A DNA stretch of 18,861 nt from Planctomycetes bacterium UBA4800 (GTDB lineage: Bacteria > Planctomycetota > UBA8108 > UBA8890 > UBA8898). A model generated the notes under the pieces. That model made no database searches. It saw nothing but the letters and a program-made list of their open reading frames with translations, and was not told where the DNA came from. Location: positions 1 through 18,861 of the forward strand of contig DHGK01000278.1 of NCBI GenBank assembly GCA_002402755.1, read 5' to 3'. Every line of letters starts with the position of its first letter. Within the stretch, counting starts at the first letter, position 1. This document shows, piece by piece, positions 7,782 through 16,607 of this stretch. Made by a program: the position numbers and the translations under genes.

Positions 7782-8600
7782 TCAGCGCCCTGATCCTCTC
7801 CACGGATCTCCGGGGAGCTTCGAGATCAGCGAGTCTTGCACGAGTGCTGCGGCAGACGCGGGGTCGTAGTCGACTGCCGCGGGGATCAGCAATCGGATGT
7901 CTTCGAGGAAGGCTTCGTCACTCAGCTTCCCGGCCAGGTTGGCCTCGAACTCCGCTCGTGATGGGATTGCGCCATCGCGCTCCATGTAACGCCTGAAGCA
8001 CTCCATGATCCGCATCGGATCGACCTTGGCGCACCGCAGCGCATGCCAGAGGTCGTAGAGGTCGCGGCCCTTCTTGCGCTGGTAGAGCGCGCGCATCTTG
8101 GCGCCGAGCAGTTCATCGGGGTGATACAAGGGAAGCTCGGCCGACCCGCGGAACCAGGGGTTGTCGATCGCGAATGTCCGCCGTATGACACCGAGAACGG
8201 AGAAGTGCTCCCGCGTGTTGATCTCGATCTTCAACCGCATTCGTGACACGGGCTCGAACGTGGACTCAAACCGATAGAGGAGCGTGAACCGTCCCTCGCC
8301 TTGTTTCCATCGCGGATTTCCAAGCCACGGGTCGATCGTCTCGCGAATGGCGCCGACGAGCCCGCCGATGGGACCAGCCTCGCGCTGCACGAGGTCGATA
8401 TCCTCCGAGTAGCGTCCGGGATGATCGGAGACCAGCTTGTGCAAGGCCGTGCCTCCGCGGAACACCAGGGCCTCGCCGGCGGCGGGCCGTTCGAACATGG
8501 CGACAAGCGCCCGCGATAGAACGAGATCCTGCTCGACCTGTTCGTTGGTCGACCACGGGACACGGGCTCGCCACGCGGTGATGCTCGCGCGGGGGATCAA
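7782..8600 (-). CDS. abiEii: AbiEii/AbiGii-family nucleotidyltransferase toxin
   Basis: Length is 272 aa. The start is TTG 8600, overlapping the antitoxin stop as TTGA; this start gives the family's usual N-terminus (MIPRASITAWRARVPW...QVEQDLVLSRAL), and the next Met is more than 30 residues in, so the rare start is preferred. Nucleotidyltransferase core: FRGGTALHKL (47-56), RYSEDIDLV (63-71) with the paired acidic residues, a third acidic position in KIEIN (124-128), and the helix KMRALYQRKKGRDLYDLW (168-185). In the known type IV system this protein is a GTP-binding nucleotidyltransferase toxin neutralised by AbiEi. It looks intact. The 4-base overlap implies translational coupling to the antitoxin. 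Confidence 0.88.
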   Translation of the reverse strand: MIPRASITAWRARVPWSTNEQVEQDLVLSRALVAMFERPAAGEALVFRGGTALHKLVSDHPGRYSEDIDLVQREAGPIGGLVGAIRETIDPWLGNPRWKQGEGRFTLLYRFESTFEPVSRMRLKIEINTREHFSVLGVIRRTFAIDNPWFRGSAELPLYHPDELLGAKMRALYQRKKGRDLYDLWHALRCAKVDPMRIMECFRRYMERDGAIPSRAEFEANLAGKLSDEAFLEDIRLLIPAAVDYDPASAAALVQDSLISKLPGDPWRGSGR

Positions 8601-9418
8601 AGATCGAGCTCCAGATCAACGTTCGGTACGACATGCCAGCGCTTGTCGACCTCGGCTTCCGCCGGCGTTCCGGGACGCAGCGGCACGGCGCGCGGCCGGC
8701 GCGCGCGCAGCCATCTGGAAAGAGGAACGGCCCTTTCGTTCTCTCCGACCAAGTCCAGCAGGTAGCCGAGCCGCTGGACATCGGGGAGGCGCACCGTGGG
8801 CGCGATGCCGACCAGGGCGTCGGCATCGATGCGCTCGGCCAGCTCGGCGAGGACCGTCGCCGCGTTGCTCAGGTGACCGGCGGCAGCCTGATAGCGGACC
8901 AGATCGAACGCGGTGGTCTCGGGAGTGGCAACGCGCATGCTTCCCGTTTCGGTCTGCACGTCCATCGCGGGCATCCGCGCGACGTTGCGGCACATGCAGA
9001 ATCGGAGAGCCACTCTGCCTGCGCGCATGTCGCGGGTAGGCTTGCCGGTCACGACCTGGAAAACCATGGGTTGTTGATGGGCGGCGCCGTGGATGGCGGC
9101 GGCGCTCAGCAGTCCGACGTAGTAGGGCTGGCCGATGTGCCGCATGAGATCGTCGATGAACCAGCTTGCCGGCGGCGAACCGGCCGCGCGGTACTCGGGG
9201 GGCACCACGACATAGAAGCCTCGTTTCGGGCTGACGATTCGGCCTTGTCTCTTGAGCCTTCGCAGGGCACTCTGGGCGGCAACGAAACCTCGGCCCGTTT
9301 TCACCTGCGCTTCTTGCCTCGCGAAGGTGTAGCGGCCCTCCGACTGGAGCTTCTCCACCCAGCGCGCCATTTCCGGTCTGGGTACCATGTTGGCATCTCT
9401 CTTCATGAACTCGGTCAT
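8597..9418 (-). CDS. abiEi: AbiEi-family type IV antitoxin and transcriptional regulator
   Basis: Length is 273 aa. An N-terminal winged-helix region (about 18-75; AAQSALRRLKRQGRIVSPKRGFYVVVP) is followed by the AbiEi core (SWFIDDLMRHIGQPYYVGLLSAAAIHGAAHQQP, about 85-117; VATPETTAFDLVRY, 163-176). In the family the N-terminal domain binds inverted repeats in its own promoter and the C-terminal part counteracts the toxin. The start could be ATG 9418, the in-frame ATG four codons on, or the one at codon 11, because no strong ribosome binding site is visible and the promoter implies a very short leader. It is first gene of the two-gene operon with abiEii. Confidence 0.85.
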   Translation of the reverse strand: MTEFMKRDANMVPRPEMARWVEKLQSEGRYTFARQEAQVKTGRGFVAAQSALRRLKRQGRIVSPKRGFYVVVPPEYRAAGSPPASWFIDDLMRHIGQPYYVGLLSAAAIHGAAHQQPMVFQVVTGKPTRDMRAGRVALRFCMCRNVARMPAMDVQTETGSMRVATPETTAFDLVRYQAAAGHLSNAATVLAELAERIDADALVGIAPTVRLPDVQRLGYLLDLVGENERAVPLSRWLRARRPRAVPLRPGTPAEAEVDKRWHVVPNVDLELDL

Positions 9419-9433
9419 GCAGCTTGCTCACAT

Positions 9434-9472
9434 AAGTTAGCGCAAAGCGACGTTTTTTGCAAGTGAATTGCA
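9434..9472 (-). promoter_or_regulatory. abiE promoter with overlapping operator-like repeat
   Basis: Minus strand: TTGCAA (9457-9462) and TAACTT (9434-9439) are 17 bp apart, ending 15 bp before the abiEi ATG. The -35 box lies within the inverted repeat TGCAA-N5-TTGCA (9458-9472). ACGTTTTT occurs as a direct repeat about 22 bp apart on the plus strand (9450-9457 and 9472-9479). AbiEi proteins are known to repress through inverted repeats at their promoter, so this is the expected place for its operator. Confidence 0.55.
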
Positions 9473-9480
9473 CGTTTTTG

Positions 9481-9494
9481 GGCCGGCGCCGGCC
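9481..9494 (-). terminator. GC palindrome immediately after the sulfatase stop
   Basis: A perfect 14-bp palindrome, GGCCGGCGCCGGCC, begins at the base after the sulfatase stop codon. It has no U-tract on the minus strand, so termination is only possible, not shown. Confidence 0.3.
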
Positions 9495-11051
9495 TCAGCG
9501 CCATTTCGCGCAATCCTCGCGCCATGCCTCGTGGAGCCGGGCGAGCTCGGCCACGATGTCGGGGTGCGCCGCGGCGGCGTTCCTCGTCTCCGTGCGGTCG
9601 AGCTCCATGTCGTAGAGCTCCCACACATCCTCCTTGCCCCACGAGACGAGCTTCCACCTGCCGCGCCTGACCGCCTTGCCGTTCGACCATTGCCAGAAGA
9701 GCAGCCGGTCGGCCGGCGCCTCGCCCCTGAAGGCGGGAAGGAGGCTCTTGCCCTGGAGAGGCGCGATCTTCTTTCCGTTGAACTCCGCCGGGTAGGTTGC
9801 GCCCGACACGTCGGCGAAGGTGGCCATGAAGTCGACGAAGTGCCCGGCGTGGGGGCGCAGGCTTCCGCCGTCCTTGATCACGGCCGGCCAGCAGGCGATG
9901 AGAGGAGTGCAGATGCCGCCCTCGTGGCTGTAGTTCTTGTAGAAGCGGTACGGCGTGTTGCTGACGTTCGCCCAGTCGCGGCCGAGCGACTTCCACCGCG
10001 TCATGCTGCCCGTCGGGCCGCTCCCGGCGATCTTGACGACCTCGGCCGAGCCGCCGTTGTCCGAGCAGAAGAGAACCAGCGTATTCTCCGCGCGGCCGAG
10101 CTCCTCGATCTTCGCGAGCACGCGGCCGATGTTCCGGTCCAGGCGGTCGATCATGGCGGCGTAGACCGCCATCGTGAGGTCCTCCTCGCGCTTCTCGTCC
10201 TCGGAGAGCGCGTCCCAGTCGCTGAAGGTCGGGTCCGAGAGAGTGCTGTGCTCGCCGGCGATGCCCAGCTCGCGCTGCTTGCGGTAGCGCGCGTCGCGCG
10301 TCTTCGCGTAGCCGCCCATGTACGTGGTGCGGTACCTGGCGATGTCCTCGGGCCAGGCCTGCAAGGGATCGTGCGGCGCGTTGTAGGCGAGGTAGAGGAA
10401 GAAGGGACGCTCGTCGCCCTTGCACGAGTCGAGGTACGCGAGCGCGTGGTTCGTGAAGTAGTCCGTCGTGTAGAAGTCCTTCTCGGGCGGCGTGTACGGC
10501 GCGTATGTCTTTCCGTCGATGCACCAGGCGCGGTCGGGACGCTTCTGGGCGGGCTTGCCCTCGCCCTCGCGCTGCTTCCCCGGGTTGAAGTAGTTGCAGG
10601 CGCCGTCGCGGAGCCCGAAGTAGCGGTCGAATCCTCGCTCGAAGGGGTTCTCGGTGCCATGGTGCTTCCCCGCCATGAACGTCCGGTAGCCGGCCGTCCT
10701 GAGGACCTCGCCGAGCGTGACCGCGTTGCGGATCTCGCCGCCCGTGCGGTCCATGCCGCACTGCTGCGCGTAGACTCCCGTGAGCAGGCACGCGCGCGAG
10801 GGGAAGCACTTCGCCGTGTTGTGGAACTGCGTGAAGCGCACGCCGCGCCGGGCCAGCCGGTCGAGGTTCGGCGTCGCGACCTCGCTCCCGTAGCAGCCGA
10901 CGTCCGAGAACCCCAGGTCGTCCGCCATGATGAGGACGATGTTCGGCCGGAGCGGCGCCCCGTCCGGCGCGCCCGCGAGGCGGAGCGGCGCGAGCGCCGC
11001 CGCCGCGGCCGAAAGCCCGAGCATCTTCAGGAAACCGCGGCGAGTACGCAT
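9495..11051 (-). CDS. Tat-exported sulfatase (arylsulfatase/glycan sulfatase family)
   Basis: Length is 518 aa from ATG 11051 with GGAGG 10 bp upstream. Twin-arginine signal: RTRRGFLKMLGLSAAAAA. Sulfatase features in order: NIVLIMADDLGFSDVGCYG (metal-binding Asp pair at 44-45), the sulfatase signature CFPSRACLLTG with Cys82 as the residue converted to formylglycine, AGKHHG (127-132), APHDPL (H227), DNGG (331-334), and YKNYSHEGG (K372). All key residues are present, so it should be an active type I sulfatase once matured. Substrate inferred as a sulfated polysaccharide ester, as for many planctomycete sulfatases; the specificity cannot be read. It needs a formylglycine-generating enzyme; the SUMF1-fold gene at 11798-12940 looks unsuited to that (see there). 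Confidence 0.92.
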   Translation of the reverse strand: MRTRRGFLKMLGLSAAAAALAPLRLAGAPDGAPLRPNIVLIMADDLGFSDVGCYGSEVATPNLDRLARRGVRFTQFHNTAKCFPSRACLLTGVYAQQCGMDRTGGEIRNAVTLGEVLRTAGYRTFMAGKHHGTENPFERGFDRYFGLRDGACNYFNPGKQREGEGKPAQKRPDRAWCIDGKTYAPYTPPEKDFYTTDYFTNHALAYLDSCKGDERPFFLYLAYNAPHDPLQAWPEDIARYRTTYMGGYAKTRDARYRKQRELGIAGEHSTLSDPTFSDWDALSEDEKREEDLTMAVYAAMIDRLDRNIGRVLAKIEELGRAENTLVLFCSDNGGSAEVVKIAGSGPTGSMTRWKSLGRDWANVSNTPYRFYKNYSHEGGICTPLIACWPAVIKDGGSLRPHAGHFVDFMATFADVSGATYPAEFNGKKIAPLQGKSLLPAFRGEAPADRLLFWQWSNGKAVRRGRWKLVSWGKEDVWELYDMELDRTETRNAAAAHPDIVAELARLHEAWREDCAKWR

Positions 11052-11109
11052 GGTCGATTCCTCCGGTCGTCTTCGGCGGCCATCTGCCGGCGCGCCGTGC
11101 TTCCCCGCG

Positions 11110-11384
11110 CTATTGGTCCAGATACCTCGTCACGAAATCACGGGGTCTGCAGATGTCGAGCCCGCGGTATCCATTCGCCGCGAGCAGATGATGATCACCG
11201 GTCACGATCACCTTCGCCTTGCCGGTCAGAGCGCATGCCACGAACTCATCGTCGTCCGGATCCGTACGCACGGACACCGCGAGACGCGGCGCGTCGAAGA
11301 ACTCGCCGTGAACAGGATGCGATGCGGGGGCCCCCTGAAGAAGATCCCCGACACGAGCACGTTCGTATCGAGAACGATCCTCAC
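11110..11384 (-). pseudogene. PIN-domain toxin (VapC-like), internally deleted and frameshifted
   Basis: GTG 11384 overlaps the antitoxin stop as GTGA and begins VRIVLDTNVLVSGIFFRGPP, a textbook N-terminus of the 'putative toxin component, PIN family' group, readable to about 11313 (HRIL). From about 11304 to the TAG at 11110-11112 a different frame gives the family's C-terminal part: FFDAPRLAVSVRTDPDDDEF, then VIVTGDHHLLAANGYRGL and RPRDFVTRYLDQ. The two parts are in different frames and about 50 central codons, including the helix that normally carries an acidic active-site residue, are missing. The gene is 275 bp, where the family usually needs more than 400. It cannot make a working PIN nuclease. 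The partner antitoxin is intact. Confidence 0.85.
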
Positions 11385-11644
11385 GCGCCGCCCCGCACTT
11401 TCTTCACGGCGGCTGCAATGTCCGATCGCCGCATACCTGCACGACGGGCCTGTCTTCTCGCGGCGCGCAGGAGCGCATCGAAATCCCGCATCGCCGGGGG
11501 CGAGATGTTCTTGAGGATGACGACGTCATCCTCCCCGAGCACGATGAAATGCGAACCCGCTTTCAGGCTGAGCTTCCGCCGGATGCCCTCCGGAATCACG
11601 ACTTGTCCCTTCGACGTCATCTTGGTCGTCGCAAAAGCCGTCAT
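11381..11644 (-). CDS. AbrB/MazE/SpoVT-type antitoxin
   Basis: Length is 87 aa from ATG 11644 with GGAGAG about 9 bp upstream; an upstream in-frame extension is unlikely because it would overlap the promoter. The N-terminal swapped-hairpin DNA-binding motif is evident: TKMTSKGQVVIPEGIRRKLSLKAGSHFIVLGEDDVVIL (residues 7-44). The C-terminal basic/helical tail (ALLRAARRQARRAGMRRSDIAAAVKKVR) is the part that would wrap the PIN toxin. Such proteins neutralise the toxin and repress their own promoter. The toxin gene following by a GTGA overlap is a wreck, so this is now an orphan antitoxin that may still act as a DNA-binding regulator. Confidence 0.85.
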   Translation of the reverse strand: MTAFATTKMTSKGQVVIPEGIRRKLSLKAGSHFIVLGEDDVVILKNISPPAMRDFDALLRAARRQARRAGMRRSDIAAAVKKVRGGA

Positions 11645-11673
11645 TGCGCGCTCTCCGCTGCCGTTGTCGAGAA

Positions 11674-11718
11674 TCTTACCAGTAAGACGATTGTACTCGC
11701 ACATGCGCGGCGGCGCAA
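11674..11718 (-). promoter_or_regulatory. Promoter and operator-like palindrome of the AbrB/PIN module
   Basis: Minus strand: TTGCGC (11713-11718) and TACAAT (11690-11695) are exactly 17 bp apart. Just downstream, at the expected start of transcription, is the perfect palindrome TCTTAC-CA-GTAAGA (11674-11687, plus-strand reading). The leader to the ATG would be about 35-40 nt. The arrangement fits autorepression by the antitoxin. Confidence 0.6.
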
Positions 11719-11797
11719 CCACGGAGATGCGGCGCGTACGATGCCGATGCGACGTTCACCGGTTTCGACTGCATCACGCACGCGGCGCACTGTCGGG

Positions 11798-12936
<1,139 letters not shown>

Positions 12937-12940
<4 letters not shown>

Positions 12941-13512
12941 GTCCCGGCGCCTCCCCCGAGCTGGTCGAACAGGATCGTGCGCGCCGCGCGCCACCCTCGT
13001 TTCACCGTCCTCGGATCGACATCGAGAACCGCGGCGATCTCCTCGATCGACATGCCGCCGAAGAAGCGCATCTCGACGATGCGACCGAGCCGCTCGTTGG
13101 CGGCCGACAGGTTCTGCAGGGCCTCATCGAGCGCGACGAGGTCGACGGCAGGCGCCTCCTGAGACGCCGCCTCGTCGAGGAGCGGCGCCTTCCAGATCGC
13201 GCCCTCGCGCTTGAGCGCCGCGCGATCGCGCGCGTGGTTGATGAGCACGCGGCGCATCATGGTGGCGGCGATGGCCAGAAAATGCCCGCGGTCCTTCCAG
13301 CGCGCCTGGTCCTGGTCGACGAGGCGCAGGTAGGCCTCGTGGACGAGCGCCGTCGGCTGCAGCGTATGATCGGCCCTTTCGCGCTGCATGAACGCGACGG
13401 CCCGCGCGTGCAGGTCATCGTAGAGGACGGCCATCAGCCGGTTGAGGGCATCCGCGCTGCCGTCGCACGCTTCGGCGAGAAGCTTGGTGACCGCTTCCCT
13501 GAACTCGCCCAT
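12937..13512 (-). CDS. ECF-type RNA polymerase sigma factor
   Basis: Length is 191 aa from ATG 13512 with GAGG 5 bp upstream. Region 2 lies within about 20-97 (ALNRLMAVLYDDLHARAVAF, LVHEAYLRLVDQ, RGHFLAIAATMMRRVLINHAR) and region 4 at about 130-183 (RLGRIVEMRFFGGMSIEEIAAVLDVDPRTVKRGWRAAR, with the helix-turn-helix). It matches the ECF family (PF07638) that is expanded in Planctomycetota and often neighbours Ser/Thr kinase genes. The next gene, a SUMF1-fold protein, overlaps by 4 bases and is expected to be co-translated. No anti-sigma factor is seen nearby. Confidence 0.88.
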
Positions 13513-13520
13513 GGCGCCTC

Positions 13521-13549
13521 ATTGTAGCCGCGGCGGCCGCGCGAATCCA
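13521..13549 (-). promoter_or_regulatory. Candidate promoter of the sigma-factor operon
   Basis: Minus strand: TACAAT (13521-13526) and TGGATT (13544-13549) are 17 bp apart. The -10 ends only 8 bp before the ATG, implying a very short or absent leader. The -35 segment belongs to a word repeated at 15058-15081. Confidence 0.4.
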
Positions 13550-13614
13550 CGGGAAGACAGTCAGTCGCAGGAATCGAGGGTCGGCCGTCCGGCGTGTCGA
13601 ACGCGTATGCGCGA

Positions 13615-14931
13615 TCACACCACGTCAGGGCGAGGATCGCCGATGGAGCCGGCGTAATACAGGGGCAGGAACGTGAGCCGCCGCTCCGGCAGGCGGGCGT
13701 AGGCTCCCGAGTAGAGGACGAGCCCTTCCGGGCAGCCGGCGTAGGTAGCGAGCATCAGGCGGAGACTGCGCAGGCTTCCGCCGGCGCCGGACTTGACCTC
13801 GACGGGCACGATCCGCCCGTCGCGGACGACGAGGTAGTCGACCTCGGCGCTGCTGCCTCGCGCCTCCCGCGTCCAGTAATACAGATTCGGGGAGTGGCCG
13901 GCGACGAGTTCCTGGGCGACGAATTGCTCGGCGAGCTTGCCGCGGTACATGGCCAGAAGGTCGTCCTGGCGGAGTTCCATGTCGGCGGGCACCTGGCAGA
14001 GACTCTGGAGCAGGCCGATGTCGAGCAGCGCGGCCTTGAAGCGCTTCTCGTTGGCGCCGGCCCCCAGCGGAAGCCCCGATGGATCGCACGAAACGTTCTT
14101 GTGGATGAGCTGTGCCTTGCATAGGAGATCGAAGGCCCGCCGGTTGGTGGGGCCCGACCGGCTGTCGTCGAGCCGGGTGTACTTGATCTGCCCGCTAGCG
14201 TAACGAGCCGCGTTCAGGAGCACGCTGTCGAGACATGCGCGATCGACGCGGGGCCTGTACTTGGCGAAGTCGTCCCGGTACGAAGCGATGATCTCGCGTT
14301 GCGCCTTGAAGGCCTCGATCATGGATTTCGTGTCGAGATACGCCTTGACGCTCTCGGGCAGGCCCCCGACGAAGAAGTAGGTCCTGAGCTCGCTCAGGAG
14401 CCGGCGCTGGATGTCTGCATCGACCTCGGAAGGATGCCGCGCGGCATGCTCCGCCGCGACCTCGTTGCCGGCGGCGAGCAGGTACTCGCGGAAAGTCAGG
14501 GGGTAGAGGTACAGGTACTGGACGCGGCCGACGGGCACCGATATCTCGCCAAGGGCGAACTCGAGCAGCGATCCCGCCGCGATCACGTGCAGCTCGGGCA
14601 TCTGCTCGTGGAAGTAGCGCAGCGCCATGACGGCTCGCGGACAGGCCTGGATCTCGTCGAGGAAGAGCAGCGTCCGGCCGGCGATGATGCGCTTCCCGAC
14701 ATCAAGCTCGAGCCGGCGCAGGATGACCTTCGGGTCGAGGTTGTCGCCGAAGTGGACGTGCAGGTCGCGGCGCTTCTCGAGATCGAACTTGGCCAGCGAC
14801 TCGAATTCCGCCGCGGCGAAGTGCTCGACGAGCCAGGTCTTGCCGACCTGCCGGGCCCCGCGCACGATCAGCGGCTTGCGCCGCGGCGAAGATTTCCATT
14901 TCACTAGCTGGTCCTGGGCACACCTGAACAT
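13615..14931 (-). CDS. AAA+ ATPase with DUF4143 domain (second copy)
   Basis: Length is 438 aa from ATG 14931 (MFRCAQDQLVKWK), chosen over a TTG 48 bp upstream because AGGAG lies 9 bp before it and the upstream stretch carries a promoter. Walker A is GARQVGKT (25-32), Walker B is LLFLDEIQ (88-95), and AAGSLLEFAL starts at 118 as the sensor-1 segment. The middle has FFVGGLPESVKAYL; the C-terminal DUF4143/nuclease-like part has SSAEVDYLVVRDGRIVPVEVKSG, keeping the full ExxD...ExK-like pattern that the first copy has lost. It is of the ExoA/DUF4143 'ATP-binding protein' type with no settled function. It is monocistronic, stands between the ECF operon and the beta-helix gene, and is divergent from the latter. 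Confidence 0.87.
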   Translation of the reverse strand: MFRCAQDQLVKWKSSPRRKPLIVRGARQVGKTWLVEHFAAAEFESLAKFDLEKRRDLHVHFGDNLDPKVILRRLELDVGKRIIAGRTLLFLDEIQACPRAVMALRYFHEQMPELHVIAAGSLLEFALGEISVPVGRVQYLYLYPLTFREYLLAAGNEVAAEHAARHPSEVDADIQRRLLSELRTYFFVGGLPESVKAYLDTKSMIEAFKAQREIIASYRDDFAKYRPRVDRACLDSVLLNAARYASGQIKYTRLDDSRSGPTNRRAFDLLCKAQLIHKNVSCDPSGLPLGAGANEKRFKAALLDIGLLQSLCQVPADMELRQDDLLAMYRGKLAEQFVAQELVAGHSPNLYYWTREARGSSAEVDYLVVRDGRIVPVEVKSGAGGSLRSLRLMLATYAGCPEGLVLYSGAYARLPERRLTFLPLYYAGSIGDPRPDVV

Positions 14932-14951
14932 GGCCGATAACTCCTGAAACA

Positions 14952-15005
14952 CACGCAATATTAGAAAGGCACGCAACAATCTAACACGCTCTGGCAGAAA
15001 GTCAA
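14952..15005 (-). promoter_or_regulatory. Promoter and repeat cluster upstream of the second DUF4143 ATPase
   Basis: Minus strand: TTGACT (15000-15005) and TAGATT (14978-14983) are 16 bp apart. Around them, on the plus strand, are CACGCAA at 14952-14958 and 14970-14976, a partial CACGC at 14985-14989, and an inverted repeat TTAGA-N14-TCTAA (14961-14965 / 14980-14984). The spacing of 15-18 bp suggests binding sites for a regulator on the promoter; the regulator is unknown. Confidence 0.5.
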
Positions 15006-15304
15006 GGATGATCGGAAATTCCGTTGTTTGCGGGCGCGCTCCGTGCGGCGTCCGGCCGCCGCGCGAATCCAGCCGGGAAGATGTCCCCTCCGCGCCGAAA
15101 GCCGTGCGTCACAGGTTGAGAGTCGGAGGCCGCCCCGCGAGGCGCGGGGGCACGCGGCTTCCGGCGGGGACGCCCGGTGAAGGGTCGTCCCTGTTCGTTG
15201 GCAAGGCAAGGCGAATGCGGGTTCCGGTCGCGGATCTGTCCGGGCGGGCGGCGGTGACGACCGAGCCCGCATGCGCCGTCGAGAAAGCTCCAAGGAGGTG
15301 TCCA
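15006..15304. other. Non-coding stretch upstream of the beta-helix gene
   Basis: No supported gene on either strand. An open frame runs into the beta-helix gene from 15008, but it has no start with a ribosome binding site and no signal peptide. Two short words here recur elsewhere in the window: 15058-15081 (compare 13536-13557) and 15093-15110 (compare 17718-17734), suggesting remnants of dispersed repeats. A clear promoter for the plus-strand gene was not found. AAGGAGGTG at 15292-15300 is the ribosome binding site of the next gene. Confidence 0.5.
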
Positions 15305-16579
15305 ATGAAAACGTTGCATGTCCTGTGTTTCGTTGCAGTGACTGCGCACGCGTTCGCGTCGCTCGGTGCCGACCTGCGGGTCCCGGCCGCCTACTCGACG
15401 ATACAGGCGGCGGTGGACGCCGCCGTCGACGGCGACACGGTTCTCGTGGCGCCGGGCGAGCATCGCCTCGCGGCGGCGATCACGTTTCGGGGGAAGGCCA
15501 TCTCCGTGAGGTCCGAGGCCGGCCCCGCGGCGACGATCATCCGGCCCGTCGTCGGCGTCGAGACGAGGCTCTTCACGTTCGAGAGCGGCGAGACGGAACT
15601 GTCCGTCGTGGAAGGGTTCACGCTCACGGGAGGGAATGCCGGCTGGGATTCGGGAACCTCCGAATGCAGCGGAGGGGCGATCCTGTGCCTGGGAGCGTCG
15701 CCCTCGGTTCGCTGCTGCATGATAGTCGACAACGCGGCGAACAAAGGGGGCGGCGTTGCCGCGTACACCTCGGGAGCGATGCCCGCCGCGCCGGTGTTCA
15801 CGAACTGCGTGATCGCCTGGAACCGCATCTACGTATCCGACGCATGCCGCGAATCCGAGATCTGCATCAGCGATGCCCGCGGCGCGAATGTCTACGGCCA
15901 GGGCTTCTACGGTGTGGAGTCGGCGGCCGCGTTCCTCAACTGCACGATACTCTCGGTCAACGCACCGTCGGTCTATGCGGGACGTTACTCCGCGCTCTCG
16001 TTTCTCAACTGCATCCTCTGGTGTGCCGGGGATGCTGCGGTCGCGTCGCTGAGCAGCGCCTATGCCCCATCGATAACATACTCGTGCGTCAAGGCGCCCG
16101 TGGTCCCGGCCGGCGACGGCAACATCAATGTCGACCCCCTCCTCGTCGACTTCCGCCCGCCGGCTTCGTCGCCGGCCGTGAACGCGGGTATTGCCGCGTC
16201 CGGCGTCCCCGCGGTCGACCTCGACGGCAACGCGCGGCCGTGCTGGGGCGGCATCGACATGGGGGCGTTCGAGTACTGCGGCGCCGAGCCGCCCCTCAAC
16301 TACCCGTTCTTCATGCGCGGTGACCCGAATGCGAGCGCCGATGTCGACATCGCCGACGCAGTTTTCCTCTTGAGCCACCTCTTCGCGCAAGGCGCGGAGC
16401 CCTCGTGCCTCGATGCCGGCGACACGAACGACAGCGGCCAGATCGACATCGCCGACGCCATCGCGGTCTTGAGCCACCTCTTCGCCCAGGCGGGGCCGCT
16501 CCCGGCGCCGTTCGGCGAGTGCGGCGCCGATCCGACGGACGATGCGCTTGAGTGCGGCGCGTACGCGCCGTGCGAGTAG
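15305..16579 (+). CDS. Secreted right-handed beta-helix protein with C-terminal dockerin-like repeats
   Basis: Length is 424 aa from ATG 15305 behind a near-perfect AAGGAGGTG. A short signal peptide covers residues 1-22 (LHVLCFVAVTAHAFA). Residues 23-325 are a parallel beta-helix of the kind found in pectate-lyase-like and choice-of-anchor Q proteins (VPAAYSTIQAAVDAAVDGDTVLVAPG at the start, then rungs such as FTNCVIAWN, FLNCTILS and FLNCILWC, ending SPAVNAG...DLDGNARP...IDMGAFEYCG). Cysteine-rich. Residues about 336-396 hold two dockerin/EF-hand-like calcium motifs, RGDPNASADVDIADAVFLL and AGDTNDSGQIDIADAIAVL, each followed by SHLF. Such tails are typical of planctomycete secreted proteins, and no cohesin partner is seen here. 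Role inferred: extracellular carbohydrate binding or cleavage; no catalytic residues identified. Confidence 0.85.
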   Translation: MKTLHVLCFVAVTAHAFASLGADLRVPAAYSTIQAAVDAAVDGDTVLVAPGEHRLAAAITFRGKAISVRSEAGPAATIIRPVVGVETRLFTFESGETELSVVEGFTLTGGNAGWDSGTSECSGGAILCLGASPSVRCCMIVDNAANKGGGVAAYTSGAMPAAPVFTNCVIAWNRIYVSDACRESEICISDARGANVYGQGFYGVESAAAFLNCTILSVNAPSVYAGRYSALSFLNCILWCAGDAAVASLSSAYAPSITYSCVKAPVVPAGDGNINVDPLLVDFRPPASSPAVNAGIAASGVPAVDLDGNARPCWGGIDMGAFEYCGAEPPLNYPFFMRGDPNASADVDIADAVFLLSHLFAQGAEPSCLDAGDTNDSGQIDIADAIAVLSHLFAQAGPLPAPFGECGADPTDDALECGAYAPCE

Positions 16580-16580
16580 G

Positions 16581-16598
16581 GGCGGGATTCGTCCCGCC
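16581..16598 (+). terminator. Stem-loop just after the beta-helix gene
   Basis: A perfect 7-bp stem GGCGGGA / TCCCGCC closed by a TTCG tetraloop starts 2 bases past the stop. It is a very stable hairpin with no U-tract, so it is a candidate terminator or mRNA 3'-end stabiliser. Confidence 0.55.
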
Positions 16599-16607
16599 GC
16601 GCGCGCT

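Noticed and set aside
14932..14979. TTG start 48 bp upstream for the second DUF4143 ATPase
   Set aside because: ATG 14931 has AGGAG at good spacing, and the upstream codons overlap the promoter repeats.
14952..14989. CACGCAA repeats considered as a CRISPR array or plasmid iterons
   Set aside because: The units are only 7 bp, there are no unique spacers of constant length, and no cas or rep genes are nearby.
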